A stretch of DNA of 21,217 nucleotides from Mansonella perstans (taxonomy: Eukaryota; Nematoda; Chromadorea; Rhabditida; Onchocercidae): assembly GCA_037074765.1 (NCBI GenBank), contig JBAMDO010000434.1, positions 1-21,217 on the forward strand, in the 5' to 3' direction. A program made the translations under genes and the position numbers. Positions 1-10,727 of this stretch are shown here, in pieces (positions within the stretch are counted from its first letter, which is position 1; every line of letters begins with the position of its first letter). The notes beneath the pieces are model-generated. The model was given only the letters and a program-made list of their open reading frames with translations, did not search any database and was not told where the DNA came from.

Positions 1-40
1 GTCATAACTTAATAGCTAAAAGGAAACGAGTAAAAGTAAC

Positions 41-226
41 CAAGCGGTGGTTGCCATGTTCCATTGGCTTGGCACACACTGTATTTCTCGCCATGAAGAA
101 CATGATAATCGTCACATGCCACGTAAGCCTTGCTACCTTCACTACCTACTTTGTTATTCTTCGGAATGTAACCAATGTATCTGGTCTTCGTATTTTTGAT
201 CCGTTTGCATGTTTCAAATTGATAAT
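41..226 (-). CDS. Gene 1 exon 2: sushi/CCP (complement control protein) module, continues past the left edge
   Basis: The exon follows the acceptor GTATTTTTTAG and reads DYQFETCKRIKNTK, a basic loop, then AYVACDDYHVLHGEKYSVC and QANGTWQPPL. Three cysteines, the Y-x-x-C, the H-G before the third Cys and the N-G-T-W close to the end match the sushi/CCP pattern. The fourth Cys should follow W-x-P-P in the next exon, outside the window. N-G-T is a potential N-glycosylation site. The 186-nt exon takes two bases to complete the Asp codon and ends with one base (CTTG before GTTACT). That donor is weak; reading through instead gives eleven more codons and a stop at 9-11, which would lose the fourth Cys. 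With exon 1 it predicts a small secreted or surface protein. CCP modules are protein-binding; the ligand cannot be told. Whether more modules follow is unknown. Confidence 0.85.
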
Positions 227-479
227 CTAAAAAATACTCCATGTAGATCTTGTTTATTGCTATCGCGTAGGCCTAGTTGAATATTATCGTACACTGTACT
301 GAGTGCTTCGGTGGAGTATTTTAAAGGCGCTCTTTAGTATATTCATTAGGGATGCTGCGTTATTCTTTCTTGTCACTTTTCCAGATTTCTGATGTCTTTT
401 CGACATTTTAATTGCTGAATAACTTTTTCGCAACAATATTCGTGCCTATTTGTAATTTCGACATTTTAAGGATTTTTAC
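227..479 (-). other. Gene 1 intron 1
   Basis: This 253-nt phase 1 intron starts with GTAAAAATCC and ends with ATTTTTTAG on the minus strand. It is A+T-rich, has no open frame of note, and is of ordinary size for a nematode intron. Confidence 0.8.
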
Positions 480-552
480 CTAGAGAAGCCATTCCTTTCT
501 GACCATAGAAGAACAGGACGACAACAGCCAATATTGCAAGCTTCAGAACCAT
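480..552 (-). CDS. Gene 1 exon 1: start codon and signal peptide of a secreted sushi-domain protein
   Basis: The minus strand reads ATG at 552-550 and encodes MVLKLAILAVVVLFFYGQ followed by KGMASL. This is a short basic start, a 12-residue hydrophobic core and a small-residue region, as in a classical signal peptide; cleavage near the MAS segment is an inference. The exon ends in CTCTAG before the donor GTAAAAAT, leaving one base (phase 1). Its G joins the AT that opens the exon at 226 to make an Asp codon, so the frame stays open. The start is supported by an in-frame TAG nine bases upstream (559-561). The 73-nt exon is far richer in GC than its surroundings. Confidence 0.85.
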
Positions 553-1143
553 ACCTGACTATACAACTATTAGAAACATGTTCAAATTTCTGGTCAAATT
601 TTTGACTAGAAAAATGTACACATTCATCAGCACTGTTTCTAAGTAATTAAAGGAAGGACAGAGATGCAGCAATTTGACAGCATTCATGAAGAAATATATT
701 TTTAGGGGCTTCGTCCGGTGGAATTTCGGTTCCTAAATCTGTTACATGTACAACATATCAAAATCATAGATGCAGTTCTGAGTAGAGAACTGAAAGGTTT
801 TCGCGACAGTTTTCCGGTTAATTTGAAGGAAAGGGAAAAAGATGGCAGAAAAAGATTGGTTAATCCTTCAAAAAAGTAATATATATACGCCCATTAATAT
901 ACGAGAAGCTAATAATATATTGATACTTTGCAGTGAATGTGAACAATGAAATTCATATTTTTTCGTAGAAAATTTATTATAAATCTAATAATAAAAAGAT
1001 TTTTTACGTTTGTGTATACATATCAAAGATTTGCAACACAATGGTTTGTTATTTCAGAACAGAAATCAATTTTTATAGATGGCTGAATAATCAGAAGTAG
1101 CAGAGATATTTGAATAAAATGCAGTAAAGGATTAAGAATAAAA
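553..1143. other. Upstream region of gene 1
   Basis: The stretch should hold the promoter and 5' leader of gene 1. An AG lies two bases before the ATG (minus strand TATAGTCAG then GTATGG), which could be a trans-splice acceptor, but the pyrimidine tract in front of it is poor. A TATA-like run lies near 882-891, too far away to assign with confidence. A 57-codon frame without stop (559-732, minus) is in frame with the gene 1 start and ends at the TAG at 559-561; it is probably chance. No other gene is visible. Confidence 0.4.
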
Positions 1144-1500
1144 TCAACGTAACACGCTTTTACCAATCATTGCAAGAAATGTAAAACAAAAGTTACATCT
1201 TTTTGTCTCTTGGAAAAGCAGTACTTTGAAGTTTTGTTCCGAGATTTTCCCAAAATTCCATCTTTTTGGGATATTGAATTCCAGAAGTCCATTTACAAGT
1301 TTTCCTTGTTTGATACTAAGAACAAGTTTTCCATCATTGCCTTCGACTTTCGGTGTTTTTGTTTGAATTCATTGTTTTGACAGCTTAATGGTAGAACAAT
1401 TCTGTTCTATTTCTTCGTTGATCGAGCTTCTGAATCTTCTCATCACTTGTTTCTAGATCAGGAGATCAAAAAGTTTTACAGGAATTTTTTCAGTGCGAAA
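1144..1500 (-). pseudogene. Possible decayed protein-coding sequence, unidentified
   Basis: On the minus strand one frame reads FRTEKIPVKLFDLLI, stop, KQVMRRFRSSINEEIEQNCS and a few more residues, stop (1369-1371), then 74 codons containing KVEGNDGKLVLSIKQGKLVN and FNIPKRWNFGKISEQNFKVL before a final TGA (1144-1146). A second frame over 1390-1460 is also protein-like (SPDLETSDEKIQKLDQRRNR), which could mean a frameshift. The residue make-up (charged, with G, V and L, alternating hydrophobics) is unlike the F/K/N/I-rich translation of the neighbouring DNA. No ATG opens the main part, and I recognise no family. An exon of a real gene remains possible: GATCTAG at 1453-1459 resembles an acceptor, and GTAACT or GTAAAA near 1160-1196 could be donors, but the internal TGA argues against it. 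Confidence 0.3.
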
Positions 1501-3095
1501 TGAAATAAGCTAATTTATGATTTTGGATAATAAATGAATTCAGTTTTATCTATCATACAATTCTTCTTTTCATTATTGTTACAATCAAAACAAAATTGAC
1601 ATTGATGCAGCGTGGCAGATAATCATAAAAGCATAACGAATTACAGTATCATTTATACTAAAAAAAGACATACAGTGATTAAGGCACTAGGCATGTATAT
1701 GTAATGAAGAGTAAAAGTCCACCGATCCTATTGTTTTGCTTGCAAATAATTATTCAATTATTTTAATGTTTTACAATATGGAAGGATAATATATGGCGGA
1801 AATAATTTCATTAGAGTTGAAAATATCTTCATAAAAAATGAAAATATCGGATCAGTATTTCAATATCGAAAACATGAACTGCTTTCTTGATCCAGACGTT
1901 CTTCAATATTTCCAAAAAAGACATCTATGCAAATCAGCCTGTTTAATTGTTATTAATTTAAATTTACCCGTCAAGCAGAATGGTGTACATAAAAAGAAAA
2001 TGTTATACATATAACAGATATAACCAATCGGTTTTCACGTAAAAAATACACAAATCAATCATCTTTTCTTGGTCTGAAATTTCCTGAATCTAACCCTTTC
2101 TCTTTTTCATCCACTTATATTAAATACTTATCAAAAGTAATGAGAAAAAGCAATTTTCTATGACTTCTAAATTTTCATCCGACCAATAATTGAAAAAGGA
2201 AAACAAAAAAGATACAAAGAGATGATTAAAATGAAGAATTTTTAAGATTTTGAAATCACTGAATCAGTTTGGTGATCTGTGACCTTATTAAATAGAAAGT
2301 TATATCGCATTTCCACTTGCAAATGCAATTATTTGCTAGCTGTTTAAAGCATTAAAAAATTTTAAATAAATATTTGGATGCCATTCAATTACATAGCAAA
2401 GATCGATTTATTTACTCTATCACTAAAATACATTCCTTTGTACTCCTCATTGCTAAATGAATGAAATAAATTTATTAATTAAAAAAAAAAAAAAAAAAAA
2501 AACGGATTTCAATAATTATTAGTGCAACGACGGAAGGAGTTTTTTAGCAATATGAAAAGCAATATAGTTGACGTTGTTATGGAAAAGCATTGAATTAAAC
2601 AAATTAATAAATTTAAATTTCAAACAAATCTTCTAAATCAACCCAAGGAATAATTTATTAACACTGGCGATATGAGTAACTCAAAAAGCACACAAATAAA
2701 ACAAAAAAAAGCAAAATTTCATTAACAATAATAATGATGAGTTCTTTTGTATAAAATCAATTATTCATTTCATTTTGTAACCTTTTAAAGTGTACATCCT
2801 GTTAATTTTACAAAATTCGTAAAAAATTTGAGCGATTTATATCGGCAATTTTGTTTCATGCAAAGAAAAGAAAAGAAAAAAGAAAACATAGCATTAAACT
2901 GACCATCAACTGTGGTAAAATTTTGATTCCTAACAAAATATTTTTTATAAAATAATAGTGAGAAGCGAAATCGAAAAAAATCGTAAAATCGAATCAAATT
3001 TTAGAAATGAGAAAAAATTTGGGAAGAGAGATGAGAAAATAGGAATAATCTTAATGTAAAACATAACAAGAAAGAAAAATTATACAAACATGATG
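1501..3095. other. Intergenic stretch and probable 3' UTR of gene 2
   Basis: This is A+T-rich DNA without a supported gene. The part next to 3095 should be the 3' UTR of gene 2. Its poly(A) site is not obvious: the nearest minus-strand AATAAA I found is at 2654-2659, about 440 nt past the stop. A 25-codon protein-like frame on the minus strand near 1875-1950 is too short to call. The ATG-started frame at 2785-2997 is F-rich and lies in T-rich sequence, so I discount it. Confidence 0.4.
2481..2502 (+). repeat. Uninterrupted A22 tract
   Basis: Twenty-two A in a row follow TTTATTAATT and precede CGGATTTC. It could be the tail of a retroposed copy, but no recognisable element or target-site duplication is seen beside it, so an ordinary homopolymer is as likely. 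Confidence 0.85.
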
Positions 3096-3228
3096 TCACA
3101 TTTCCAAAGCTCCTTTCAATAGTTCGGGTACTTTTGCTGGCGTTGTATTTTCATCACTACTTGGAGGATCGGTTGTTATGTGTGGTACCTGATGCTTCAC
3201 AATACCACTATTCTGATCAGTCATTAAC
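3096..3228 (-). CDS. Gene 2 exon 6 (last): cytoplasmic tail and stop codon of an unidentified membrane protein
   Basis: After the acceptor ATTATTTTAG the 133-nt exon supplies the last base of an Arg codon and 43 residues, from LMTDQNSGIVKHQVPHIT through DPPSSDENTTPAKVPELL to KGALEM, then TGA at 3098-3096. The tail is polar with Pro, Ser and Thr, which suggests a flexible cytosolic region. The extreme C-terminus (LEM) is not a standard PDZ ligand. The incoming phase matches exon 5 exactly. Confidence 0.8.
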
Positions 3229-4063
3229 CTAAAATAATATTCGAACATTTTTGTATTTTAATTTTATGTGATTTGAAATTTGCTTCAGTTCGTTAAATTT
3301 GTATTTTGCTTGAAGTTTTTCATTTACTTCTTCTTGCTACAACCGAACAGGCCATAAAAATTTTATTGTTTGAGGAGAATTTTAATTAGGAAACTTATAA
3401 CGAGGTAGTTAATGATACATTAGGCATGAAAATCAATTATTACCAGCTCTCGCTTTCTAAATTCAATATAGCAACTGTTTGGTTAAGATTTTGCGTCTAA
3501 CATAATCGCTTCTAAATGTTTGATCAACCAAATTATCAAAAATTTCTGAACTTCTTTTTTAAAATTTAAAATACTGCAATTTCAGGATTTGCAACTTTAT
3601 TCAAATTGCATAAAACTATCATTGATAACTTTTTTTATTAATTCTTGAATGCGCTGAAAATTTTCATGTTAAATCAAAAATTGATAAAATTTTCTTTCAA
3701 ATAATTTTTCCTATTTCAGGACATATTACAATTTTTTTATTTTTAGTTCATAAAAATGGAAGAGTGTTGAAAATGAAGAAGGGAGGCATGAAAGTTTGAA
3801 AAAGAAATTCTCTTTTTACTAAGTTCTCATTAAAGAAGGATGTGAGACCAATAATTTAATGATGTTACTAATTTCATTTCAATTTTTATTTCTTCATTTC
3901 CAGTCCTTTCCATCGAAAAACTAACCAGTTGAAAATTTTCGGAAAAAAACTTGCAACTCACCTTAAACAATTGCAATCAATCGTTTGAAATTTAGATTTA
4001 AAAATGAATTGAAACAAATTCAAATTCACATATATGACTGTTTCAAAGGAAATGATTGCTTAC
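3229..4063 (-). other. Gene 2 intron 5
   Basis: This 835-nt intron runs from GTAAGC to TATTTTAG. It is A+T-rich and I see no further exon in it. The 257-nt intron between exons 4 and 5 (4140-4396) likewise holds nothing recognisable. Confidence 0.75.
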
Positions 4064-4139
4064 CTTGTAGTTTGTTGAGCATGATTCAAACCACTACCAT
4101 GACGCATAAATGATGCAGGATTTCGATGGTAATTACGAC
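4064..4139 (-). CDS. Gene 2 exon 5: cytoplasmic tail
   Basis: This 76-nt exon lies between the acceptor GTAATTTCAG and the near-consensus donor ACAAG/GTAAGC. It completes a Gly codon, encodes RNYHRNPASFMRHGSG followed by LNHAQQTT, and leaves two bases (AG) for exon 6. It is rich in N, H, R and Q and shows no domain. Both neighbouring joins keep the frame open. Confidence 0.8.
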
Positions 4140-4396
4140 CTGAAATTACACGACCATACTAAATATTAACTTAACTGAAAAATGATAAGTTATTTAAATC
4201 ATAACCCTCAATTATTAAAAGATTTTATAAGGTGATCAAAAAGATTTACGTAAGGCAAAATAAGTCAACTGATAATTCCATAAAAGATTGCTTAATTTGT
4301 GAGTGATAATGGTGAGTTAATTGATCGTTACAAATTACATGAATATTCGAAAAAATTTGCAAAATAAACGGAAAATTAAGAAGAAAACAGGCAAAC

Positions 4397-4481
4397 CTAA
4401 ACCGAAACTTGGCGTTAATCCATCACTTCTTACAGATACCAAATCATCATTTTGAATTTGCTGTTGATCTCTATTTTCCGT
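4397..4481 (-). CDS. Gene 2 exon 4: cytoplasmic tail
   Basis: This 85-nt exon follows the acceptor TAATTTTAG and ends in GGTTTAG before GTTTGC. It encodes TENRDQQQIQNDDLVSVRSD and GLTPSFGL, entering in phase 0 and leaving one base. It is hydrophilic and probably disordered. The donor GTTTGC is weaker than the others in this gene, but frame and composition support the exon. Confidence 0.78.
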
Positions 4482-5512
4482 CTAAAATTAATTAATTAGA
4501 AAGAATACTGTTAAATAAATGCTATTAACATCGATCACCATCACTCAGCTTAAAAAAAGGAAAAAAACAACTTAAATTGAGTTTTCTCTTCGTTTTGCTT
4601 CTTACTTTATGTTTTTAAAAAGCCAGAATAACATTTTGCATAAGTCACAAAGCAGTTCTCTTTGTAAAATGATTTTTTTCGCACTTAATGTTAACTTAAA
4701 AAGTTTTAAAAAGTAAAAATACAGTCTTAATTAATTTAGAATTTAAAATTGATATATTTAAAAAATAAAAGATCAGTTTTAACTCTTACTTAATTCCAAA
4801 TATTTGATCTGAATAATAAAGACATACCAAGATCCTAGTATCATTTTTATAGAAATCTTAGTCTAACTGTCCCTAATGATGTCTAATTCTATTGTATGTA
4901 TTCCAAGTAGCATTATGTCGGCAAAATATCGTGTAATAAGCGCAATATTATTTAGTATCGTGATATCAACATATAATTTTAATAATATGTTTGACAGTAC
5001 CGCAGCACTAGCATATTATTGTGCATAGCAATAAAGTAATATCAGCATATAATTATAATAACGTGCTTAACAGTACTGCAGAATCACAATATCATTATAT
5101 ACTTAGCATTACCGTAGCATCATTATATCCTTATAACATGTATTATAGTTAAGATTTTGACAAATTTTTCTTTTAATGCCTTTTTTAAAAAATTTTGTTA
5201 TTTCTATAAATACGATAACTTGCCGTTTATTAAAATAAACAATTTTTACGTGTGATTTCACACTTATCTTCCATTCCTTTTCAATCTTTATAATTTTTGA
5301 AAACATAAATAAAATAATGAAATCATGATTTGTACAAATGCGAACATTATATAGCAGAGAATAATAATGTCTCAAGTCAATATATACGGTACAATAAATA
5401 CTACATTCATTTATGATCAAAACGATTTGTAACAAGATTGTGTTAAAAAAGAAGCAATACAAATTGGAAATAATGTAGTGAAATAAACATAGTAAGTAAA
5501 GTATTTGTTTAC
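4482..5512 (-). other. Gene 2 intron 3
   Basis: This 1031-nt intron, GTAAAC to ATTTTAG, contains the degenerate repeat at 4963-5125. The frame at 5109-5525 on the minus strand is its T-rich translation running out of the exon's end and is not a gene. Confidence 0.75.
4963..5125 (+). repeat. Degenerate tandem repeat, unit about 76 nt
   Basis: ATATCAACATATAATTTTAA at 4963 recurs as ATATCAGCATATAATTATAA at 5039, and both units continue with a GACAGTACCGCAG / AACAGTACTGCAG block. A third, partial copy of that block (TTAGCATTACCGTAGCAT) lies at about 5103-5120. It is an old, diverged minisatellite inside intron 3. Confidence 0.7.
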
Positions 5513-5720
5513 CTGAAAATCCCATCGCCCCCTTATCCTTGAATTAGCACTATTAGCGCCACGCCGCCTTTGATTTCTCCTAGCACAAAAGATAATTCCA
5601 TAAAAAATCAGTATAATATAACCCATAACTGTTAATGCTACAAAACATATTCGCATATCATTGAGGTAGCGTGCCACATCGTGTAAATCATCTGCCATAC
5701 GAATAAATTTGTACGATTCG
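5513..5720 (-). CDS. Gene 2 exon 3: membrane helix and arginine-rich juxtamembrane segment
   Basis: This 208-nt exon follows a strong acceptor (CTTTGTTTTTCAG) and ends in TTTTCAG before GTAAAC. It encodes SESYKFIR, MADDLHDVARYLNDMR, the hydrophobic run ICFVALTVMGYIILIFYG continuing to IIFCA, then RRNQRRRGANSANSRIRGRW and DFQ. The 23-residue helix (about residues 126-148 of the visible 268) followed by a basic cluster predicts, by the positive-inside rule, that the C-terminal side is cytosolic. I do not recognise the family. One helix, an acidic outer flank and a basic inner flank recall small channel-accessory subunits such as KCNE, but I see no diagnostic KCNE motif. The exon is in frame with the exon at 8939-9061. 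An ATG 22 bases into the exon could instead start a 159-residue protein. Confidence 0.82.
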
Positions 5721-8700
5721 CTGAAAAACAAAGAAAAATTTGTTTAGAAAAATCTGAAAATAAATTTTGTGAAATTTTTTTTTATTACACGGAAAAACTA
5801 AATTTAGAATATATTTTCTTTCTGTTATTAAAGTTTTAAAATTAATTCTAGCAAACTTTTTCTTTAGTTAGTTTTTTTTTATTTTTGTTTTATATTCAAT
5901 TTGTTGTTTGAAAGAATAAATGTTTTTTATTAACTTTGGACCAAGTGTGAATTGTTTTCTAAGCTAAATGAATTTTCGTTTTTCTTTTTCACTCTTAGAA
6001 AATGTATCATCCAATAGATAGGTAAAAAACAAAAATGGAAGTTTGTTGTTATTCTTATAGTTATGTATTCCGCAAGAATTTAAATTCAATTTGATTTCAT
6101 TAGTCGGAAGGATATTCATACCATTTGATCTCATTTCTGAGAAGCATTAAATAAATCAGAATTTTAAGTATCATTCACTAAAAAAATCTGATCTTGTTTT
6201 GGGTATTATTTCCCTCAGATACTATTTAAATGATGCAACAAATTTTCGCAACCAAATTTCGTTCATTTCACTGCGCGACAAAAGAAGAAAATAAGAAAAA
6301 ACAAGAACTGAATATTTTCATGAAACATTTAACCTTTTACGCACTGACTTGACAATTAAAAGATAATGCTTCCATTAATAAAAACAGTAAAATAAATTTA
6401 GATGAGGAAAAATATTTACTTCTTGTAAAATATCATTATTTATTATTTTTTACTTCTTTTAACAAGCAAAGGAAAAAAGAAGTCCTTCTAAAAGATGTAG
6501 AAAATAATAAATAATAAAAATATTAATAGCAATAATGGTATATATATCAGTACAGTGTAAACTGGTAAAGCAAAAAATAGATTTTCTTCTGATATGTTTC
6601 TGATTTTTTTTAATTTAAATAATTTTGACGAATTAATTTATAATAAACAACTGTTCTTATAAGAAAAATAAGCGAACCACTTCATATCATAGGAATTTTA
6701 ATTTAAAAAAATGATAATAACTTCGAAGAAGAATTGATATTAAGTATTATAAGAAAACAAGTCCATTCGTATGCGATGATAAAATATAAATGATTATTTA
6801 TATACAGTATCACTACTTCATTCACTTCGTCAATTCAATTTTTTGTTATTTCGATCATTGGAAAAGATTGCACTCTTTCCCTTCCTCTTTCATAGTCTTC
6901 CAGTAGTCTTAAATTATTTAATTCATTAAAATTTAAATTCATCTCTGTTATCACAGAATAAATGAATGCACGCTTACCACTAATAAAAAATTGTAAAAAG
7001 TAAAAAACTGAATGATTACTTGAAGAAATGAAAAACTTCCACTCTAAATTAATAAATGACTTTTGGACACTTAAGTATTGTATTCTAGATTGTTTTTATA
7101 TATTTGAAATATTTTAATAGGTTATAATTAATTCGCTTATATTACTCTATTAGTTGTATCATGTGTGCCATCTAATAAATCAAATTGAATAGATTTATAT
7201 CGAAAATGAATGCTACTTGAGCAATTGCCGATTTGATCATTATAAATGTACTTGTAAGTTTCTATAATGCTCAAAAAAGGTACAGAAAATAAAAGAATTT
7301 GAAAAGAATCATTTGTAAACAAGAATAAGATAAGGTATAAATAAACATGAATATAATATGAATATGATGTGGCATAAGGAAAAACCATAAATTTCTTTCG
7401 CAATAATTTTAATTTTTTTTATTGATGAAATCATAAAACTGATAGCGTATGAACAAAAAATGTTAAAGTTAAGAAGCCACAAAATTTATTTACATTATTT
7501 AGTTCATAAAATTTAGCAAAAAATAAAAAAAAATCCTTTTTCTTTAAAATCAAATTTTAAATTACTTTAACTTAGCGCAAACATTGCATGGTACTTTTTG
7601 GCAAAATAATGAAGTAAATTTGCTTCTAATGTTAGTTACCCATTAAGCTGACATGGTAATCAAAGCTGATGAAAACGTCCAAATTAAAAACATGCAACTT
7701 GCTATGCAATTTGCTTTTCATAGAATTACAAGGATTTGTGCGAGTGTGACAAAAAAATGAATATGTCACTGAATCATATTTTCTAATCAAATTGCTTATT
7801 AATTAGTATGTTAAGTTCTTAATTTAGTTCGCTTTTCAGTTCTATTCAGATTATAGTACTTAATTAAAATAAAACAAATGAGATAATAATTACTTGTTAC
7901 AAATGTTAAAAGTTCACATTACACTGCTAACAAACTGACAATTTAATTAATTAACTGTTGCAGCGCGTTGGCTTTTTTGTTTTTTTTTAGTTGTCTTGTT
8001 TTTTCATCTGTTTCAAATCAATCATTACTGATTCATGCTTCTTTCTATTCATTTCTTTCCTTATTATACCAAATAATTCACTTATGTTTTATTATTTCTT
8101 TCTTTTTACACCTATCATATACTTATCCTATATTATTCTAGCCAATATATATTATTTTGTGTATCAAATTGAATTGGTTTAAAACTATTGTTATTTGAAA
8201 ATAATTTAAATAAAAGACAACAAAAAAGCAAGATGTGTTTAAATTTAGGAATGAAAAAATCGATTTTGTTAAATTTCAATATGTCTTTTTTGAGGCAAAA
8301 AATACTCGGCCTTAGTGAACTTTGAAAAATCGAAAAATTCCCATTAGATTTGTTGCGTTCTCTAGTTTTTTTTTTTTTAAATAAAACTTTTTTCTAGAAT
8401 TTCCGAAGTTCATTATTTTAGAATGTCACTTCCGCGCAACAATTGGTAGCTTCTTCTTTCAAAAAGGAAAAAAAAGTGTTAATTAATGGAATGTGCTATT
8501 AATTCAATTCATTTTACCGTATTGTAAATTGCAATTAGATTCAAGATCGACGAGTTCTCGCTTCGCAAAATGTTAGTTTTAATTAGTAAAAACACTATGA
8601 TCCCAAAATTTAGTACTTCATAATTTACATAGTATTAGAATTCACAAAATTCGTCCATTTAATTCTTTTTTTTCAAATTTATTTACTTAATCAGATTACT

Positions 8701-8938
8701 TCCCTTATTTCGATAAAGTGTAATGTGTTCAAATTTTCATGATAGCAATTTTATTGATATCCCTTACAAATATATATAACTTTTAGACGAACACTTTGCT
8801 ACAACTTGTCTTTTTACCACATATCAGAAACCGCAGAACTCTATTGCATGCATAGATACTGGTGTATACAACACAGTACAAATTTCTGTGGTTAGATAAG
8901 CCAAATGAAAAGTGAAATGTAACAAATCGATAACTTAC
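5721..8938 (-). other. Gene 2 intron 2
   Basis: This 3218-nt intron runs from the perfect donor GTAAGT to TTTGTTTTTCAG. It is A+T-rich. It contains an inverted repeat at 6433-6517 and F/Y/I-rich chance frames (7137-7403 minus, 7991-8182 plus) that lack convincing splice sites. No other gene is seen. Confidence 0.7.
6433..6517. repeat. A+T-rich inverted repeat
   Basis: TCATTATTTATTATTTT (6433-6449) is mirrored by AAAATAATAAATAATAA (6501-6517). The 17-nt arms differ at one position and enclose about 50 nt. In DNA this poor in GC it may be fortuitous. Confidence 0.6.
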
Positions 8939-9061
8939 CTTCTCATATGATTATCCATTTCTTGTGGAATATTCAAAATCCAAACACCCATCGGTAAAAA
9001 ATGCACAAGAAAAAAGTTCCCAGCAACAGATGAATGCCAAGAAGTAACAGAAGTTGCAATT
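8939..9061 (-). CDS. Gene 2 exon 2: hydrophobic segment
   Basis: This 123-nt exon ends at a perfect donor (AGAAG/GTAAGT). It encodes IATSVTSWHSSVAGNFFLVH, FLPMGVWILNIP and QEMDNHMR. The stretch VAG...ILNI (about 19 residues) is a probable membrane or re-entrant segment. The chosen acceptor is GATATTAG; a second AG eight bases upstream (ACGGTAG) would add ATATTAG+A and change the entering phase. With the chosen acceptor the exon takes one base to complete the Arg codon left by exon 1 and leaves two bases that complete a Ser codon with exon 3, so both joins are in frame. Confidence 0.72.
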
Positions 9062-9462
9062 CTAATATCTACCGTAGTTAGAAGGTAGCCATTTATATTA
9101 AGCAAATCAGTTCAACAAAAATTACAATCACGACTTATGGTAAAATATCGTAAGGGTGAAATATTATGCGGATGAAGTACGTAAGAATAAAAACAGAACA
9201 ATCAGATAGAAATGATAACTATATACGGCAATTATATGATATCCTGAATCATAGACGCAATAATATATCAATTTTGGTTGGTTTTTGATAATATGGTGGT
9301 CTTACACGAGATTGTGCTAAGCATCATTATGCCATTTGCCTCACAAACTTAATTATACCTATTACCTCTATAAAATGAATAAACTTTTTGTCTTATCTAC
9401 TTCAAATATTACAGTTAATCATGAAATTGGTGTCGTGCTTACAAATATTCGAATAAATAAAT

Positions 9463-9499
9463 TAGTCAGTCAATCAATCAACCAATCAACCAATCAACC
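9463..9499 (+). repeat. Tetranucleotide repeat (CAAT/CAAC)n
   Basis: AGTCAGTCAATCAATCAACC then AATCAACCAATCAACCG form about nine units of a 4-bp repeat that changes gradually from CAGT to CAAT to CAAC. Confidence 0.85.
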
Positions 9500-10259
9500 G
9501 ATATATTATTAAATAATGATGATAATAAAAGAGAGGGCGGAAAGAATAAGTTGGAAGAAAAAAAAAGCAAAATTTATTTGGAAATTGGCAATTGGCGAAA
9601 ATTTTCACTCAATAACATTTTGATTACTAATCACCTGATCATTTACTGAGGAAAAGTTTAATATAAACTTACACATTTTCCAATACAATAAAAGCAGTCG
9701 TCATTTAGTTCGTAAAATTGTGATTGTTATACATCAAACCTAAGGAAAAGCACTTATAATTTGATTCATAATTTCGTTTTTTCCAGGAGTAAAACCAGGA
9801 AGGTAAAGTAAGCGTAATTTTGTTCCATAGAATTGAAAATTTCAGTTTTCGAAAGAAATGATAATGAACAAATGATGTAATCAACTAAATGAATTATGCT
9901 TAACTACTGTTTAAAAGACGAGAATGAAAAAATAACTGCAATGTAAATAATTCAAAATTTTAAATCTTTTTTGTATTCAAATTGAACCAAAAAAAAAATG
10001 ATGAGAAAAATTTCGATATTAAAATTTCTACATAGAATTGAACTTTCAATTGTACATTTACCTCTTTATACTTTATAACTTAATATAATTAAAAAAACTG
10101 TTAATTATTTTGGTGTACTAATGCACACATTGTATTACAAATATGCATGATTTTTGCATTTTTATTACAAATTTTAATGCCAAAAAAAATTGCTCAAAAT
10201 TTTTTGTCTCTTTTTTATAATTTTTCAAAATAAAATTAAAGATATGAATTGGTTTTCAG

Positions 10260-10296
10260 TTTTTTTTTCTTTTTTTTTTTTTTTTTTTTTTTTTTT
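10260..10296 (+). repeat. Poly(T) tract of 37 nt with one C
   Basis: T9-C-T27 after TTTTCAG. On the minus strand this is a poly(A) tract, so a retroposed tail is conceivable, but no element body or duplicated flank is recognised. Confidence 0.85.
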
Positions 10297-10727
10297 GAAA
10301 TGATAAATTGAAGATTAAGTTAGGAAAGCAAGAAAAAGAGAAGTAGATTAGCCAAATTATTGTTTGAACAAGAAATTCTGACAATATGAAAAGTTAGTCT
10401 AAAATGGCAACAAAAGTTTCGCAAATATTCAGACTCTATGATTGGTTGGGAAAAGAAAATGAGTAGAACTAATTGAATAAAAAATTCGAATCGAAATGTT
10501 GCTAATGTTCCAATAGAGAAAAATTTTCCAAAAAAATAAAATTTCCTCAGAAATTTGATATATATAGTGCGAAAAGTGAATGTGCAAGATCATCGTAAAA
10601 TTGGGATTGGAAATTTGAAATGTTATACTGCAGTAGTTTGAAAAGTTTGTTTAGAACAATGAAGGTGCTTGGCTTCGAATTAATTCTGCATCATAGAAAA
10701 AAAGCAATCGTTTTTTCTTTCATGTGA

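Noticed and set aside
7137..7403. Minus-strand 88-codon frame in gene 2 intron 2
   Set aside because: Only its second half looks protein-like, there is no usable donor, and it ends within A+T-rich intron. Inclusion between exons 2 and 3 is not supported.
8828..8935. Open frame directly downstream of the exon 8939-9061 donor
   Set aside because: The donor GTAAGT is a perfect match, and reading past it meets a stop at once in the exon frame. The later 36-codon frame lacks an acceptor.
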